Shown here piece by piece: positions 1 to 14,329 of a DNA stretch of 64,000 nt. A program made the position numbers and the translations under genes. The DNA comes from Acanthacorydalis orientalis (Eukaryota; Arthropoda; Insecta; Megaloptera; Corydalidae), in contig CM068325.1 in the NCBI GenBank assembly GCA_034766995.1, forward strand, positions 5,679,664-5,743,663. Reading direction: 5' to 3'. Each line of letters opens with the position of its first letter. Position 1 is the first letter of the stretch. The notes beneath the pieces were generated by a model. The model searched no databases. It was not told the DNA's origin and saw only the letters and a list, made by a program, of their open reading frames with translations.

Positions 1-905
1 TTTAACCCCTTTTCTACTGGTATATAATTTTTAAAAATTAGATACGAATTTATGGAAATATTAACAAAAAACTCTCAACTTGTATTTCTCTAACTATTGA
101 AAAATCAGTGCTTGATTCCAAGCCCCTGTACGGCCATATTTATTTTTATAAAAATTTGAAAAAATTGGGATATTATAGAAAATTTAACCCTTTTTTACAT
201 CCATATCATTTTTTTTAAATTAACACAAATTTATTGCTACATTAACTAAAAACTCCCGGCTTGTTTTTATTCAACTGTTGAAAAATCAGTGCTTTATTCA
301 AAACCTCCCCATGGCCATATTTATTTATATACAAATTTGAAAAAAGGTACATTTTATAGATAATTTAATCGCCTTTCTACTGGTATATATATTTTTTAAT
401 AATAGATACGAATTTATCGAGAAATTAACAAAAAACTCTCAACTTGTATTTCTTTAATTATTGAAAAATCAGTGCTTGATTCGAAGCCCCTGTACGGCCA
501 TATTTATTTTTATAAAAATTTGAAAAAATTGGGATATTATAAAAAATTTAACCCTTTTTTACAATCATATCATTTTTTTTAAATTAACACAAATTTATTG
601 CTACATTAACTAAAAACTCCCGGCTTGTTTTTATCCAACTGTTGAAAAATCAGTGCTTTACTCAAAACCTCCCCATGGCCATATTTATTTATATACAAAT
701 TTGAAAAAAGGTACATTTTATAGACAATTCAATCCCTTTTCTACTGGTATATAATTTTTAAAAATTAGATTCGAATTTATCGAGATATTAACAAAAAACT
801 CTCAACTTGTATTTCTGTAACTATTGAAAAATCAGTGCTTGATTCTAACCCCCCGTACGGCCATATTTATTTTCCTAAAAATCCAAAAAAAATCTCCCCT
901 TATAA
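1..905. repeat. Satellite array, 363-bp dimer of two ~181-bp monomers
   Basis: The marker ctactggtatata recurs at 14, 377 and 741, giving a 363-364 bp period. Each period holds two diverged monomers, told apart by tgtacggccatattta and ccatggccatatttat. The array runs off the left edge of the window. Confidence 0.9.
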
Positions 906-1739
906 AAAACTATACAACCTTCTCAAACGTTCTACAACTTATGAAATTTCATTGAAAATCTACCGAGATATTTAAATAAAATGAATCTGCATCCGGCTGA
1001 AAAAAGAAAGACCGTCCAGTCACACTGGAGCCTCAGAAACTTGTTCGGACCGTCCCTGTCCGCTTATTAAAAAACCCACACGTTTCTAAATTATAAATCG
1101 TCTTTCATAGAAGCTGTTGAGTGGGTACGCGCCGAGCGACCGGGTTGAAATCATTGCGGTGAATAGAAAAAAGCACATTAACAAGGGATGACCCGGTTGC
1201 TAGAAATGATTTACAATCTTTTTAATCAATTCGTTGACGTGGCCCGATTTACCTCCACATCGTACCCGCGCACACGAGTACATAGCTCGACGGTCGTCGA
1301 ATTCAATCCCTATGAATAATATTCGCGCGGGGTGGAACGTACGAGGGTGGATTTTACGGAAACGTGCGTCTCTATAAACCACCGTGACTCACCCTAGACG
1401 AACCGAAATGACTAACACACACACGCACACGCAGCCGTTACACGAGTGTACACGAACAATACAACATAACAATCGAGCCGCCCCGTTCGGGAAAAAACAC
1501 ACCCCGTGCCTGTCAGCCGCCCCTTACCGAATGCACGAAAGCTCATTTGTCATCTTCTTTGCTGTTCGTAAGTAAGTCGACTACAAGACCGACGATGCTA
1601 ATAGCATGTCGATTATTCTTGTGAATCATACACAGATCCATCTCTCGCGCATATAAGGGATGATCACGAACACGTAATAGTACGTGTTTCGGAAACAGTG
1701 CCGGTTCGGACGTGATCCGAGGTCTATTCGACGGGAAAA
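906..1739. other. Unique island, no gene recognised
   Basis: GC-richer unique sequence with a short (AC)n run near 1418. Small open frames on both strands show no family resemblance. The last 100 or so bases grade into the next array. Confidence 0.5.
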
Positions 1740-4410
1740 AAACTGTAGAATCATTAAGTGGACACTCTTCGATAGATCTGATGTGAAACATGTGACGGGT
1801 TCGAATCCAGGATCGCGATATCACGAGCGAAACGTTTAGAAAGAGAACGAAGCGTTTTTCTTGTTTAAATGTGAGATTAGAGAGGAAAACATCGACTGTA
1901 ATTGATAATTTAGTTACGACAGAACGTCTGAATCGGAATTTAAGTGAAAAATAACACGGGATCGAATCGAGGATCAAGATATTCAGACTCAATCATCGGT
2001 TCTGATATCATTGAGGGGTTTAAATGAATTTTGTCTTGATAGAAGAACAAAATGAGTAAAATTATCTGCTCTAATCAGCCAGTATGATTTAAGAGTGTAT
2101 ATAAAACACTTTTCAAGTAAAATATATCACGGGTTCAAATCGAAGATCAAGATATTTAGACTTAATCATCGGTTCTAATGTCATTGAGGGGTTTAAACGA
2201 ATTTTGTCTTGATTGAAGAACAAAATGAGTGAAATTATCTGCTCTAATAAGCCGAAAGGATTGAATAGTGCATATTAAATAGTTTTCAAGTGAAATATAT
2301 CACGGGTTCAAATCGAGGATCAAGATATTGAGACTTAATCATCGGTTCTGATGTCATTGAGGGGTTTAAACGAATTTTGTCTTGATAGAAGAACAAAATA
2401 AGTAAAATTATCTGCTCTAATAAACCAAAAGGATTGAATAGTGCATATTAAATAGTTTTCAAGTGAAATATATCACGGGTTCAAATCGAGGATCAAGATA
2501 TTGAGACTTAATCATCGGTTCTGATGTCATTGAGGGGTTTAAACGAATTTTGTCTTGATAGAAGAACAAAATAAGTAAAATTATCTGCTCTAATAAACCA
2601 AAAGGATTGAATAGTGCATATTAAATAGTTTTCAAGTGAAATATATCACGGGTTCAAATCGAGGATCAAGATATTTCGACTCAATCATCGGTTCTGATAT
2701 CATTGAGGAGTTTAAACGAATTTTGTCTTGATTGAAGAACAAAATAAATAAAATTATCTGCTCTAATAAGCCAAAAGGATTGAATAGTGCATACTAAATA
2801 GTTTTCAAGTGAAATATATCACGGGTTCAAATCCAGGATCAAGATATTTAGACTTAATCATCGGTTCTGATATCATTGAGGAGTTTAAACGAATTTTGTC
2901 TTGATTTAAGAACGAAATAAGTAAAATTATCTGTTCTAATTAGTTAGAAGGATTAAACAGTGAATGATAAGTGGTTTTCAAGTAAAATATATCACGGGTT
3001 CAAATCGAGGATCAAGATATTTAGATTTAATCATCCGTTCTGATATCATTGAGGGGTTCAACCGAATTTTGTCCTGTTTGAAGACTGAATTAGGAAAAAT
3101 TATCGACTCTAATTAGCCAGTATGATTGAAAAGTGTATATAAAACACTTGTAAAGTAAAATATATTACGGTTTCAAATCCAGGATCAATATATTTAGACT
3201 CAATCATTCTGAAATCATTGAGAAAGTTTAAAGGATGTTTGTCTTGTTTATAAACCAAATAAGAAAAAAATATCAACTCTAATCAGCCAGAAGGACTGAA
3301 CAGTATAAATTAAACAGTTTATTTCTAAAAAATAGCATGGGTTCAAATCATAGATCAAGATATTTAGACTCAATCATCGGTCCTGATATCATTGAGGAGT
3401 TTAAATGAATTTTGTCTTAGTTGAAGACCAAACTAAGTAAAATTATCATCTTCAATTATCCAGAAGAACTTAAAAATGTATATTTAATAGTTTTTAAGTA
3501 AAATATATTACGGGTTCAAATCGAAGATCAAGATATTTAGACTTAATCATTCTGAATTGATTGAGGAAATTGAAAGGATGTTTGTCTTGTTTACAAACCA
3601 AATTAGAAAAAATCATCAACTCTAGTTTATCCAGAAGGACTGAACAGTGTACATCAAACAGTTTTCTAGTAAAATATATCACGGGTTCAAATCGAAAATC
3701 AGGATATTTAGACTCAATCATCGGTTCTGGAACCATTGAGGAGTTTAAACGAATTTTGTCCTGTTTGAAGACCAAACTATGAAAAATTTTTGTCTCTAAT
3801 TAGCCAGAAGGATTGAACAGTATGTATCAAACAGTTAACAAGTAAAATATATCACGAGTTCAAATCCAGAGTTAAGATTTTTAGACTCAATCATTCTGAA
3901 ATCATTGAGCAAGTCTAAAATATGTTTGTCTTGTTTATAAACCAAATTAGAAAAAAATATCAATTGTAATTAGCCAGAAGGATTAAACAGTGTATATTAA
4001 ACAGTTTTTATTTAAAAAATATCACGGGTTCAAATCGAAAATCAAGATATTTCGACTCAATCATCGGTTATGGAACCATTGACGAGTTTGAACGAATTTT
4101 GTCTTGTTTGAAGATCAAACTAAGTGAAATCATCATCTCCTATTAGCCAAAACGACTGAAAAATGTATATTTAATAGTTTGTAAGTGAAATATATCACGG
4201 GTTCGAATCGAAGATCGAGATGTTTAGACTCAATCATCGATTCTGAAATATTTGGAGAAGTTTAAAGGATGTTTATCTTGTCTACATATCAAATTGTGAA
4301 AAACAATCAGCTCTAATTGTACATCGAGGCTGAGCATCACATCTTAAACAGTTTTCAAATAAAGAAATAACACGAGTTCGAATCGAGGATGATGGTATCT
4401 GCCTCCGATT
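1740..4410. repeat. 173-bp satellite array with tRNA B-box-like motif (family C)
   Basis: The motif cacgggttcaaatc recurs at 2130, 2303, 2476, 2649, 2822 and 2995, exactly 173 bp apart, with more divergent units on either side; about 16 copies in all. The core resembles the Pol III B-box. The same family appears in the opposite orientation at 26395-29150. Confidence 0.9.
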
Positions 4411-4524
4411 GTCAATCAATCAGTCCGTCGATCGATCAGTCGTCGCCTCCGATATAGAAATCTAATTAAATTCAAAGCCGCCAAATAACCTTCTGTTCGA
4501 ATAAAAGCGACACGGATCGTCTTA

Positions 4525-4548
4525 CTCTCTCTCTCTCTCTCTGTCTCT
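4525..4548. repeat. (CT)n microsatellite
   Basis: A CT run of about 24 bp immediately upstream of the candidate noncoding exon; it could serve as a GAGA-type promoter element. Confidence 0.8.
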
Positions 4549-4559
4549 CAAACTACGTC

Positions 4560-5020
4560 TGAAACTAGCATTCCGCTCTCGAACTCCTCGTCCATTGATA
4601 CACTTCTCAGTGCGGCTTCGAGCGCAGACCTTCCGTACGGAAGTTGTACGAGCGCGTCGGCGTAGTGGAAAGCCGTCGCATGGCGGGACGCGAACGCGCG
4701 CTCCGCACGCGCCTCAGTCATCGAACGGAAGTCGTACGGGGCGCACGTTCGAATCGCAGCGATCAGTCCGCTTCGAACGACGTCGAAGCGCGCGTGTGTT
4801 GTGTGCGGGTGGGTGGGTGCGCGCGTGGACGAAGAACCGATCTCGAGTCGTACACACTTTCGATATTGTTTTGTTTTATACGATCGGTCCGTCGAATGGA
4901 TCACCGGTCAACGGAAACTGCCGTGCGATGATTTAAACAGTGCTCGTCGCGTTCGTTCCGAAGAACAGTCGCTCGTATCGAAAGTTGTTTGCATCTCTTT
5001 GTACGAAAATATCGCACAAG
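4560..5020 (+). promoter_or_regulatory. Candidate promoter and noncoding first exon of the receptor gene
   Basis: A GC- and CpG-rich unique block lies just after a (CT)n run (4525-4548) between two satellite arrays. It ends in a near-consensus donor, CAAG|GTAAGT, at 5020/5021. Arthropod initiator-like TCAGT pentamers occur at 4763 and near 4420-4440. The only good downstream acceptor seen without a partner exon is 29221/29222, so I infer this is the noncoding exon 1 and that 5021-29221 is intron 1. No transcript evidence is available. Open frames here are arginine-rich and look spurious. Confidence 0.35.
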
Positions 5021-5139
5021 GTAAGTTTTCTGTTCAATTCGTGCGAATGTATTGGAAAAGTTGAGATTTTCTATCGAAGAAATGTCTTGAAACCCGGATT
5101 TGTCGGGAGAACAGTCGAAAAAACGATATATCTCAAATG

Positions 5140-7080
5140 GGAGGCTATGAAAGTTGATAGAAGTCTCTGTGTGATTTTTGAAAAATTCTATTTAATTTTT
5201 TTGAGAGTCTCTGAAAAGATTTTATGCATGTAAAGTGAGTGTAAATGTCTTTGTGTGATTGTAAGAATGTTTTAAATATGATTTGAAAATGGTAGAAAGA
5301 CGTGAGAGTCTTTAAATAGCTGTGAGAGTTGATAGAAGTCTCTGTGTGAATTTTTAAAAATTCTATTAATTTTTTTGAGAGTCTCTGAAAAGATTTTATA
5401 CATGTAAAGTGAGTATAAATGCCTTTATGTGATTGTAAGCATGTTTTAAATATAATTGGAAAATGCTAGAAAGACGTGAGAATCTTTAAATAGCTGTGAG
5501 AGTTGATAGAAGTCTCTGTGTGAATTTTTAAAAATTCTATTAATTTTTTTGAGAGTCTCTGGAAAGATTTAATACATGTAAAGTGAGTGTAAATGTCTTT
5601 GTGTGGTTGTAAGAATGTTTGAAATATGATTGGAAAATGGTAGAAAGGCGTGAGAATCTTTAAATAGCTGTGAGAGTTGATAGAAGTCTCTGTGTGAATA
5701 TTTAAAAATTCTATTATTTTTTTTGAGAGTCTCTGAAAAGAGTTAATACATGTAAAGTGAGTGTAAATGTCTTTGTGTGGTTGTAAGAATGTTTGAAATA
5801 TAATTGAAAAATGGTAGAAAGGCGTGAGAGTGTTTAAATAAATGTAAGAGTTGATAGAAGTCTCTGTGTGAATTTTTAAAAATTCTATTAATTTTTTTGA
5901 GAGACACTGGAAAGATTTTATGCATGTAAAGTGAGTGTAAATGTCTTTGTGTGGTTGTAAGAATGTTTTATATATAATTGGAAAATATTAGAAAGGTGTA
6001 AGAATCTTTAAATAGCTGTGAAAGTTGATAGAAGTCTCTGTGTGAATTTTTAAAAATTATATTAATATTTTGAGAGTCTCTGGAAATATTTAATATATGT
6101 AAAGTGAGTATAAATGCCTTTGTGTGATTGTAAGCATGTTTGAAATATAATTTATAAACGATTGAAAAGCCTGAGATTCGTTAAAATTGTATTAGATTTG
6201 ATAGAAGTCTCTGTGTGAATTTTTAAACATCTTTAGGGATCTGTAGAAGGTTTCAAATCCTATTAAAACGTTGGCAGTATCTTTAATACACTATAGAAAT
6301 GAACAAAATATAGTTTAAGCCTGGTAAAACTCGATAAACAATCATAAAAGGCAGTGAGAATTGATAGAAGTCTCTATGTGAACATTTAAGAATAGTTTTA
6401 AAATGTTTGAGGATCGCTGGAACGATTTAATGCTTGAGAAGTGCTCGTAAATGTCTTTGATTAACTAAAGAAATATTTAAAATGAAATTTATGAACAATA
6501 GAAAAGCATGAGATTCGTTAAAATGATGTTAGATTTGATAGAAGTCTCTGTGAGTTTTTAAAATCGCTGATAAATTTTTTAAGGGTTTCTGGAAAGTTTG
6601 ATACAATATCAAGAAGGTGTAAATGTCTTTGAGTGATTTTATAAATGTTTATAATATAAATTAAAAATGGTAGAAAGATGTTAGAGTCTTTATATTCTTG
6701 TGAGAATTGATAGAAGTCTCTGTGTGAATTTTTAAAGAAGTTTTTCGAAAATACTGGGAAAATTCAATGCATGTAAAGTGGGTGTAAATATCATTGAGTG
6801 ATTGTAGGAATATTTGAAATGTAATTGTAAAATGGTTGAAATCCGTAAAACGCAATAAAATGTTTTGAAAGTTGATAGAAGTCTCTGTACTGTTTTTTAA
6901 AAAAATCTATTCGATTGTTTGAGAGTTCCTGGAAAGATTTAGAGCTTATCACGTGGTTGTAAATATCTCTCAGGGACTGTACGAATGTTAAAAATATAAT
7001 TGCAAGTTTTAGAAATGCCTCGAAACTCTGCAAAACAGTCTGATAGTTGATAGAAGTCTCTGCGAAATCCTGTAATATTT
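5140..7080. repeat. ~175-bp satellite array
   Basis: The phrase gttgatagaagtctctg recurs at 5153, 5328, 5502 and onward to about 7044, roughly 12 units. The left units are most alike and the right ones more divergent. It begins about 120 bp after the candidate donor at 5021. Confidence 0.9.
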
Positions 7081-7599
7081 TTCCATCGTCCGCTCGTTTA
7101 AGAAAAAACCGACTTATTGTCACCTATTGTACTCTAAACGGAGACCCTGTAGATATTCCTCCTAGATAAACGAGTCGAACGACGAATTCGATAAGTGGAC
7201 GAAAGATCATACGTTCGATCCCCGTCCCATCGCGAAGAACGTACCGTGACCCCGTCTTTTATCTCATCCGAACAAACTACATTTTTATTAGCACATTGCG
7301 GCGACAAAAAGAGCGTACAACGGATACAGGAAAAAAAATATCGTTTTTTCTCGCACCGTTCGAGTGAGAAAAAAAACTATCCGGACGTCGAACGTCTCCG
7401 AGGACTTGTCAACCCTTCTCTACACATAACTAACGGTTCTTTTTACCGGCTGTTTTAAATGGGACAATAAAAAAGTATCAGAAGATTGTGAAACGCACGC
7501 AAGTCGACACACACTCACTTACGCACACGTAAACGTATATTCCTAGACGGATAGCTTAGGGCTAGTGTCTGAGGTGTGAAACACGGCCGGTTATAAAAT
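7081..7599. other. Unique island between arrays
   Basis: GC-richer unique sequence without a recognisable gene. A B-box-like acgttcgatccccg occurs near 7211, but no tRNA can be folded around it. Confidence 0.5.
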
Positions 7600-9290
7600 C
7601 GTATCCGGTCAGTACGTCCCTGTATGTCGACGTATCGGGTTGAAATTTGCAACTGTTATACAAAATTGAACGGTTTATCGTTCTGTGTTAGGATTTCTGT
7701 TCGAAAATCGATATTTTTGATCAGAAATCATCTTCGAACCTCGCAAATATGAAAAGTCTTACACGAACAACCCTGTTCGGTTTCGTTCTGAGCACGAGTA
7801 CGTCCCTGTACAGCAATATATCAGATTGAAATTGTGAATTGTTATAGGGAATCAAACGTTCTAGCGTCTAGTGTGAAAATTTTAATTAAAAAAATCGATA
7901 TTTTTATCATAAATCCCCTTCAAAACGCACAAATCTGAAAATAATACAAACAGCTCTGTTCGATTTCGTTCTGAGACTGAGTACGTCCCTGTGTGTCGTT
8001 CTATCAAGTTGATATTTTGAAATATGATAGAAAAGTACATAATTTTATATTCAAAAGATTTTTTTTATTTGAAAATTGATTTTTTATCCATAAATCTTCT
8101 TCAAATCTCACCGATCTAAGAAATCTCGCCCAGATCTCTGTTCGGTTTCGTTATAAGCGAGAGTACGTCTCTGTATATCGTCCTATCTGGTTGAAATATT
8201 GAAGTGTGATAGAAAACTGTATACTTTTTTATTTAACTGATTTTTTTTATTTAAAAATTGATTTTTTATCCATAAATCTTCTTCAAATCTCACCGATCTA
8301 AGAAATCTCGCACAGAACTCTGTTCGGTTTCGTTATAAGCGAGAGTACGTCTCTGTATATCGTTCTATCAGGTTGAAATATTGAAGTATGATAGAAAACT
8401 GTATACTTTTTCATTTAAAGGATTTTTTTATTTAAAAATTGATTTTTTATCCATAAATCTTCTTCAAATCTCACCGATCTAAGAAATCTCGCCCAGATCT
8501 CTGTTCGGTTTCGTTATAAGCGAGAGTACGTCTCTGTATATCGTTCTATCAGGTTGAAATATTGAAGTATGATATAAAAGTATATACTTTTTTATTTAAC
8601 TGATTTTTTTTTATTTAAAAATTGATTTTTTATCCATAAATCTTCTTCAAATCTCACCGATCTAAGAAATCTCACACAGAGCTCTGTTCGGTTTCGTTAT
8701 AAGCGAGAGTACGTCCCTGTATATCGTTCTATCAGGTTAAAATTTTGAAGTACGATAGAGAAGTGTATACTTTTTCATTTAACTGATTTTTTTTATTTAA
8801 AAATTGATTTTTTATCGATAAATCTTCTTCAAACCTCACCGATCTAAGAAATCTCGCCCGGAGCTCTGTTCGGTTTCGTTATAAGCGAGAGTACGTCTCT
8901 GTATATCGTCCTATCAGGTTGAAATATTGAAGTATGATAGAAAACTGTATACTTTTTCATTTAACGGATTTTTTTATTTAAAAATTGATTTTTTATCCAT
9001 AAATCTTCTTCAAATCTCACCGATCTAAGAAATCTCGCCCAGAGCTCTGTTCGGTTTCGTTATAAGCGAGAGTACGTCCCTGTATATCGTTCTATCAGGT
9101 TGAAATATTGAAGTGTGATAGAAAAGTGTATACTTTTTTATTTAACGGATTTTTTTTACTTAAAAATCGATTTTTTATCCATAAATCTTCTTCAAATCTC
9201 ACCGATCTAAGAAATCTCGCCCGGAGCTCTGTTCGGTTTCGTTCTAAGCGCGAGTACGTCCCTGTGTCGCGCTCTGTCGGGCCGCTCGTT
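7600..9290. repeat. ~182-bp satellite array
   Basis: The marker gagtacgtcyctgta recurs at about 7796, 7979, 8163, 8343, 8524, 8707, 8889 and 9070, about 182 bp apart; roughly ten units. Units from 8160 rightwards are the most similar. Confidence 0.9.
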
Positions 9291-9640
9291 GAACTACTCG
9301 TATAAAATTCAACGCGCTCTCGTCTGGTGTCAACGTTCCCGTTCGGGCGCCGACGTTTCGTACATAAATCTCGATCGAATCGCGGGAAACAATAAATAAA
9401 TCGATTCGGTCTCATTTTCGAACGTTCCGATACGAACTGTGAACAATCCGTGTGTGCGGCCGCCGACGATATAATTTTTATTGCGTTAACCTACATCGAA
9501 CCCCCGCACAGACGAGATCGTATCAATTTTTATGACCGTACCGATGTTTCGTTTCGTAATACGGCGTCCGGTCCATGTATGATTGCCAAGGAATTTGTCA
9601 TTTCGATTCGATTTAAATATTAATTCGTTCTGTACATACA

Positions 9641-9671
<31 letters not shown>

Positions 9672-9879
9672 GTGTGTGTGTGTGGAGGAAACTACAATAT
9701 GTGCGCAGACTGGAGCCAATGTTTCATAAACGGGAGACTATAGACTTTTCAACGCTTGACCTAATTCCGATGAAAAAGTGCACGCGGCTATATTTAGAAG
9801 GTCGGCGGATCGAGTCCGTAAGTAACAAACGCATTGGACGTGCATCCGATGCATGCGTTTAATAACTTCATCGGAGATT
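9291..9879. other. Unique island with (GT)n microsatellite
   Basis: Unique sequence holding a GT/TG run at about 9641-9683. No coding potential is recognised. Confidence 0.5.
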
Positions 9880-12010
9880 ATCAAACGAATGCTCGTTTCA
9901 ACCGGAATTCAGGTCAATCGACAGCCTTTCAACGATCAATCCTCATGTTTAGATCCGGTTACAAGCGTTGTCGACCATCGTCTCGGTCACGTCGACTCAT
10001 CGCCTCCACCGACACCCACACTCCCTCAAACAAATGTATAGTGAGTTAATCTCGTGTACAGTCGTTCAATATTCCACAGAATCTTTCAATTGTCGCCACT
10101 GACCGCTCGACTGTGATTAAAGAACCGTTTTGAAAGTATTTCAAAAGCTTTAACTCCGCTCGCAGTCTTTCAATAATCCTGACGATTCCTCAAATAACTA
10201 TATAATGACTTAATATCGTGTGAAATCCTTCAATATTCCACACAATCTGTCAATTTTTACCACGGATCGTTCGACTATGATTAAAGAAATTTTTTAAAAA
10301 TATTTCTAAGTATTTTATCTCCACTCATCGCCTCTATCAACCATCACACTCATTTAAATAACTGTCTAGTAATTTAATTTCAATCACATTCTCTCAAAAT
10401 TCCTCACAATCTTTCGACTATCGCCACGGATCGCTCGATTACGATTGCAGAACTTTTTTAAAAATATTTCCAAATGTTTTATCTCCACTAACAGCCTTCT
10501 ATCGCTTCCACCGACCCTCATACTCTCTCAAATAACTATCTAGTGAGTCGATTTTATATATAATCGTCCAATATTCCCCACAATCTTTCAAGTATTGCCA
10601 CGAATTGCTCGATTTTGAACAAAAATCTTTCCAAAAGGCTTTCAAAGGTTTTATCTCCACTCGGAGCCTTTCAACGGTTCCATCAACCCTCACACTCCGT
10701 AAAATAACTACATAATGACTTAATCTCATATAAAGTCTTTCAATATTTTCCATAATCTTTCAAGTATTGCCACGAATTGCTCGATTTTGAATAACAATCT
10801 TTCTAAAAGCCTTTCGAAGGTTTTATCTCCACTTAGAGCCTTTTAATGAATTCATCAACCCTCACACAGCCTAAAATAATTATATGACGACTTAATCTCA
10901 TATAAAGTCTTCCAATATTTTCCATAATCTTTCACCTATTGCCACGAATTGCTCGATTTTGAATAAAATTCTTTCCAAAAGGCTTTTCATAGGTTTTATC
11001 CCCACTCGGAGCCTTTCAACGGTTCCATCAATCCTCACACTCCCTAAAATAACTGCATAATGACAATCTCATATAAAATCTTTCAGTATTCCCGACAATA
11101 TTTCACTTGCTGCCACGAATTGCTCGAATACGATTAAAGAACCTTTTATAGACATTTTGAAATGTTTAATATCAACTCACAGACTCTCATGGCGACCACC
11201 AACCCTTCATCTTCCTCAAATGACTATCTAATAACACAATCTTATAATCAGTCTTTCAGTATTCGAAGCAATGTTTCAATTACTGTTACGGATCCCTCGA
11301 TTTCGATAAAGAACTTTTTAAAAAAATATTTTCAAGCGTTTCATCCCCACTCACAGCCTCTCATCGTCTCTACAAACCCCCATACCCCCTCAAATAACTA
11401 TATAATATAATCATCTCATATACAATTTTTGTATATGCCCAACAATATATTAATTATTACCACAGATTGCTCGATTTCGATTAAAGAAATTTTTTAAAAA
11501 TATTATCAAGCATTTTATCTCCACTTACAGTCTCTCATCGCCTCCACCAACCCCCACACCCCCTCAAATAACTATATAATAGCATCATCTCATATACAGT
11601 CTTTCAATATTCCTCACAATTTTTTAATTATTACCACGGATTGCTCGATTTCGATTAAAGAGCTTTTTAAAAATGTTACCAAGTATTTTTATCTCTACTC
11701 ACAGCCTCTCATCGCCTCTAACAACCCTCAAACCCTCTCAAATAACCATCTAACGGCATCATACGATATAAAATCTTTCAGTATTCTTCAAAATATTTTA
11801 ATTATTACCAACAATTGCTCGATTTCGACTAAAGAATTTTTTTTAAAAATATTACCAAGCATTTTATCTCCACTCACATCATCGAATCGCACCCTTTCAA
11901 ATACCTATCGAGTGTCTCAGACACATGTTCACCCTCTAAACATCTACCTCAGTCATCGAACAATCGCCACGGATTGCCTGTTCGAGAACACGGGCTTTTT
12001 TAAAACCGTT
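9880..12010. repeat. 172-175-bp satellite array
   Basis: The marker ttatctccac recurs at 10651, 10823 and 10996 and along the whole block, with ttgccacgaattgctcga in each unit. About 12 units, moderately diverged. Confidence 0.88.
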
Positions 12011-12859
12011 TGATCATCACTCACAGCCTCGCATCTTTTAATTTTTATAAAGAAATCAAATTTTTCCCCTTCGAAGAAAGTGTGTTCTCTTTAATTGCGT
12101 TTCACGTCCGATTAAGATTTTACTCCTCTCCGTACGAAATTGAACTCGCTTCAAAGTGTTCGGCGCCGCTTTACGCCCACGCGGAAATTTCAATTATCTT
12201 CAAAAGTTTTCCCATGCACATGAAAAAAAAAGTATATAAATTAAACACCGTCGAGAGGGTGTGTTGTTATGCTTGAGATGTACGGCTTAGTGTAGAAAAA
12301 AAAATAAAAAACAGAGAAACGAACAGAACTTTCGGAATTAATTAAAGTAACCGCTTCGACGGCTACACGTTTCGCTCGAGTCGTCCGAACAGACATCAAG
12401 ATGATTTCACGTCCATTGAATTAACAATCGAGTGGATGCGACGAACGAACGGACCTATACGAAAAAGAGAATTATTAAATATTGTCCGACAGAGCACGGA
12501 CCGGAGACGGGAAACAAATTGCGGACGGCGGAACTTTCTGTGAAGCGAAAAAGTCCGGCGGGAAGTTTCGTCGCCCGCACGCTTATTGATTGATACCCGG
12601 ACCGGTTCTATTCATCGCCGGGCCTCTCTTCACACGGCCACATCTGTCCTAGATATCGTTCGCCGCACGGGAACATTGTGCGGTCGCGAAACGCGACAAC
12701 GGGTCACGATTCCGGCGATTCCGGTGATTCCGGTGATTCGTTAATCGGCAATTCTTGATAATTGATACGAAAACGGAAACGTTCGAACGTCAAGGGAATG
12801 CTGATTCGCATGTTAATCGTTTTAGATGGAGAGAAAGGATGACCGGTCCTGAAAAATGC
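12011..12859. other. Unique CpG-containing island
   Basis: Unique sequence without a convincing gene. It contains a 9-bp minisatellite (attccggtg, about four copies, 12709-12739). Confidence 0.5.
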
Positions 12860-14010
12860 ATATGGTCAATATTTAAATACTTAATATGTTTATTCGTGGT
12901 CTTTGGGATGTATTTATTAGCGTTTGAAAGATGATAGGAGGCTTTGAACGAGTGAGACGATTGATGGAGCAGTTGAGATACTAACAGGAAAGACGAAAGG
13001 ATGATTTTTGAAAATCCTGTCTAGTTATCACGAGATTTGTGGGAATCGATGGAAGATTGATGCGATTTTCGAACGATTGGGTGTGTTTGAATGATCGTGG
13101 GAGGCTTTGAATAAGTGCGACGATTGGTGAAGCAGTCTAGAGACTGATGAGAAAGACGGAGGGATGATTTTTGAAAATCCTGTCGCGTTATCAAAATATT
13201 TGTGGGAATCGATGGGAGATTGATACGATTTTCGAACGATTGTGTGTGTTTGAATGATCGTGGAAGGCTTTGAATAAGTGCGACGATTGGTGAAGCAGTC
13301 GAGAGACTGATGAGAAAGATGAAAGGATGATTTTTGAAAATCCTGTCGCGTTATCACGAAATTTGTAGGAATAGATGGGAGATTGATGCGATTTTCGAAC
13401 GATTGGGTGTGTTTGAGTGATCGTGGGAGGCTTTAAACGAGTGCAGCGATTGGTGGAACAGTTGAGATACTAATAGGAAAGATGAAATGATAATTTTTGA
13501 AAATCCTGTCTAGTTATCACGAGATTTGTGGGAATAGATGGAAGATTGATGCGATTTTCGAGCGATTGGGTGTGTTTGAATGATCGTGGGAGGCTTTGAA
13601 CGAGTGCGACGATTGGTGGAGCAGTTGAGATACTAATAGGAAAGATGAAAGGATGATTTTTGAAAATCCTGTCTAGTTATCACGAAATTTGTAGGAATCG
13701 ATGGGAGATTGATGCGATTTTCGAACGATTGGGTGTGTTTGAGTGATCGTGGGAGGCTTTGAACGAGTGCGACGATTGGTGGAGCAGTCTAGAGACTGAT
13801 GAGAAAGATGAAAGGATGATTTTTGAAAATCCTGTCGAGTTATCACGAGATTTATGGCAGTTGATGGCAGATTGATACGATTTTCGAAAGATTGTGTGTG
13901 TTTGAGTGATCGTGGAAGGCTTTGAACGAGTGCGGCGATTGGTAGAACGATATATATACTTCGTTGAAATATGAAAAAACGATTTTTGAAAATCCTATTC
14001 GATTTTGCAT
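12860..14010. repeat. 163-bp satellite array with fixed spacing
   Basis: The string aaaatcct recurs at 13011, 13174, 13337, 13500, 13663, 13826 and 13989, exactly 163 bp each time. About seven units. Confidence 0.93.
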
Positions 14011-14329
14011 AAATCATTTATTGAAAACAATTCAATCACTACTGGTACGACGTAGCGTACAGTTTACCGCGCGACGACCGTACGGTCCGAGCGGGGGAAT
14101 TGTGACTCCGGCCGGAGCGAGCGCGACCGAGCCGCGCCGAACCGACTCGACGGTCTCCCCGGCTCACTCGATGTTGTCGTCGGCAGATAAACTGTCGACC
14201 ACGACGCGCGGCTATATTTTTCTTATATTTGTCTCTTTTTTTCGGATTGCGCTTCGCGGTTCTCTTTAAATTCCAAAATGATTATACAGTCGTGTAGCTG
14301 ATTAAATTATCTATGAAATACATTAATTT
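14011..14329. other. Short unique GC-rich island
   Basis: CpG-rich stretch (14040-14210) between two arrays. No gene recognised. Confidence 0.45.

Noticed and set aside
4548..5233. Several overlapping open frames in the CpG-rich block
   Set aside because: Frames overlap on both strands with arginine-rich composition. The block fits a noncoding first exon better than a coding one.
13306..13352. Hammerhead ribozyme in the 163-bp satellite (actgatgagaaagatgaaa followed by an aggat/atcct stem and gtc)
   Set aside because: The CTGATGA and GAAA core pieces and a short stem III can be drawn, but there is no stem II between CTGATGA and GAAA, no stem I complement flanking the site, and the nucleotide at the cleavage position does not fit. 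Other units lack CTGATGA.
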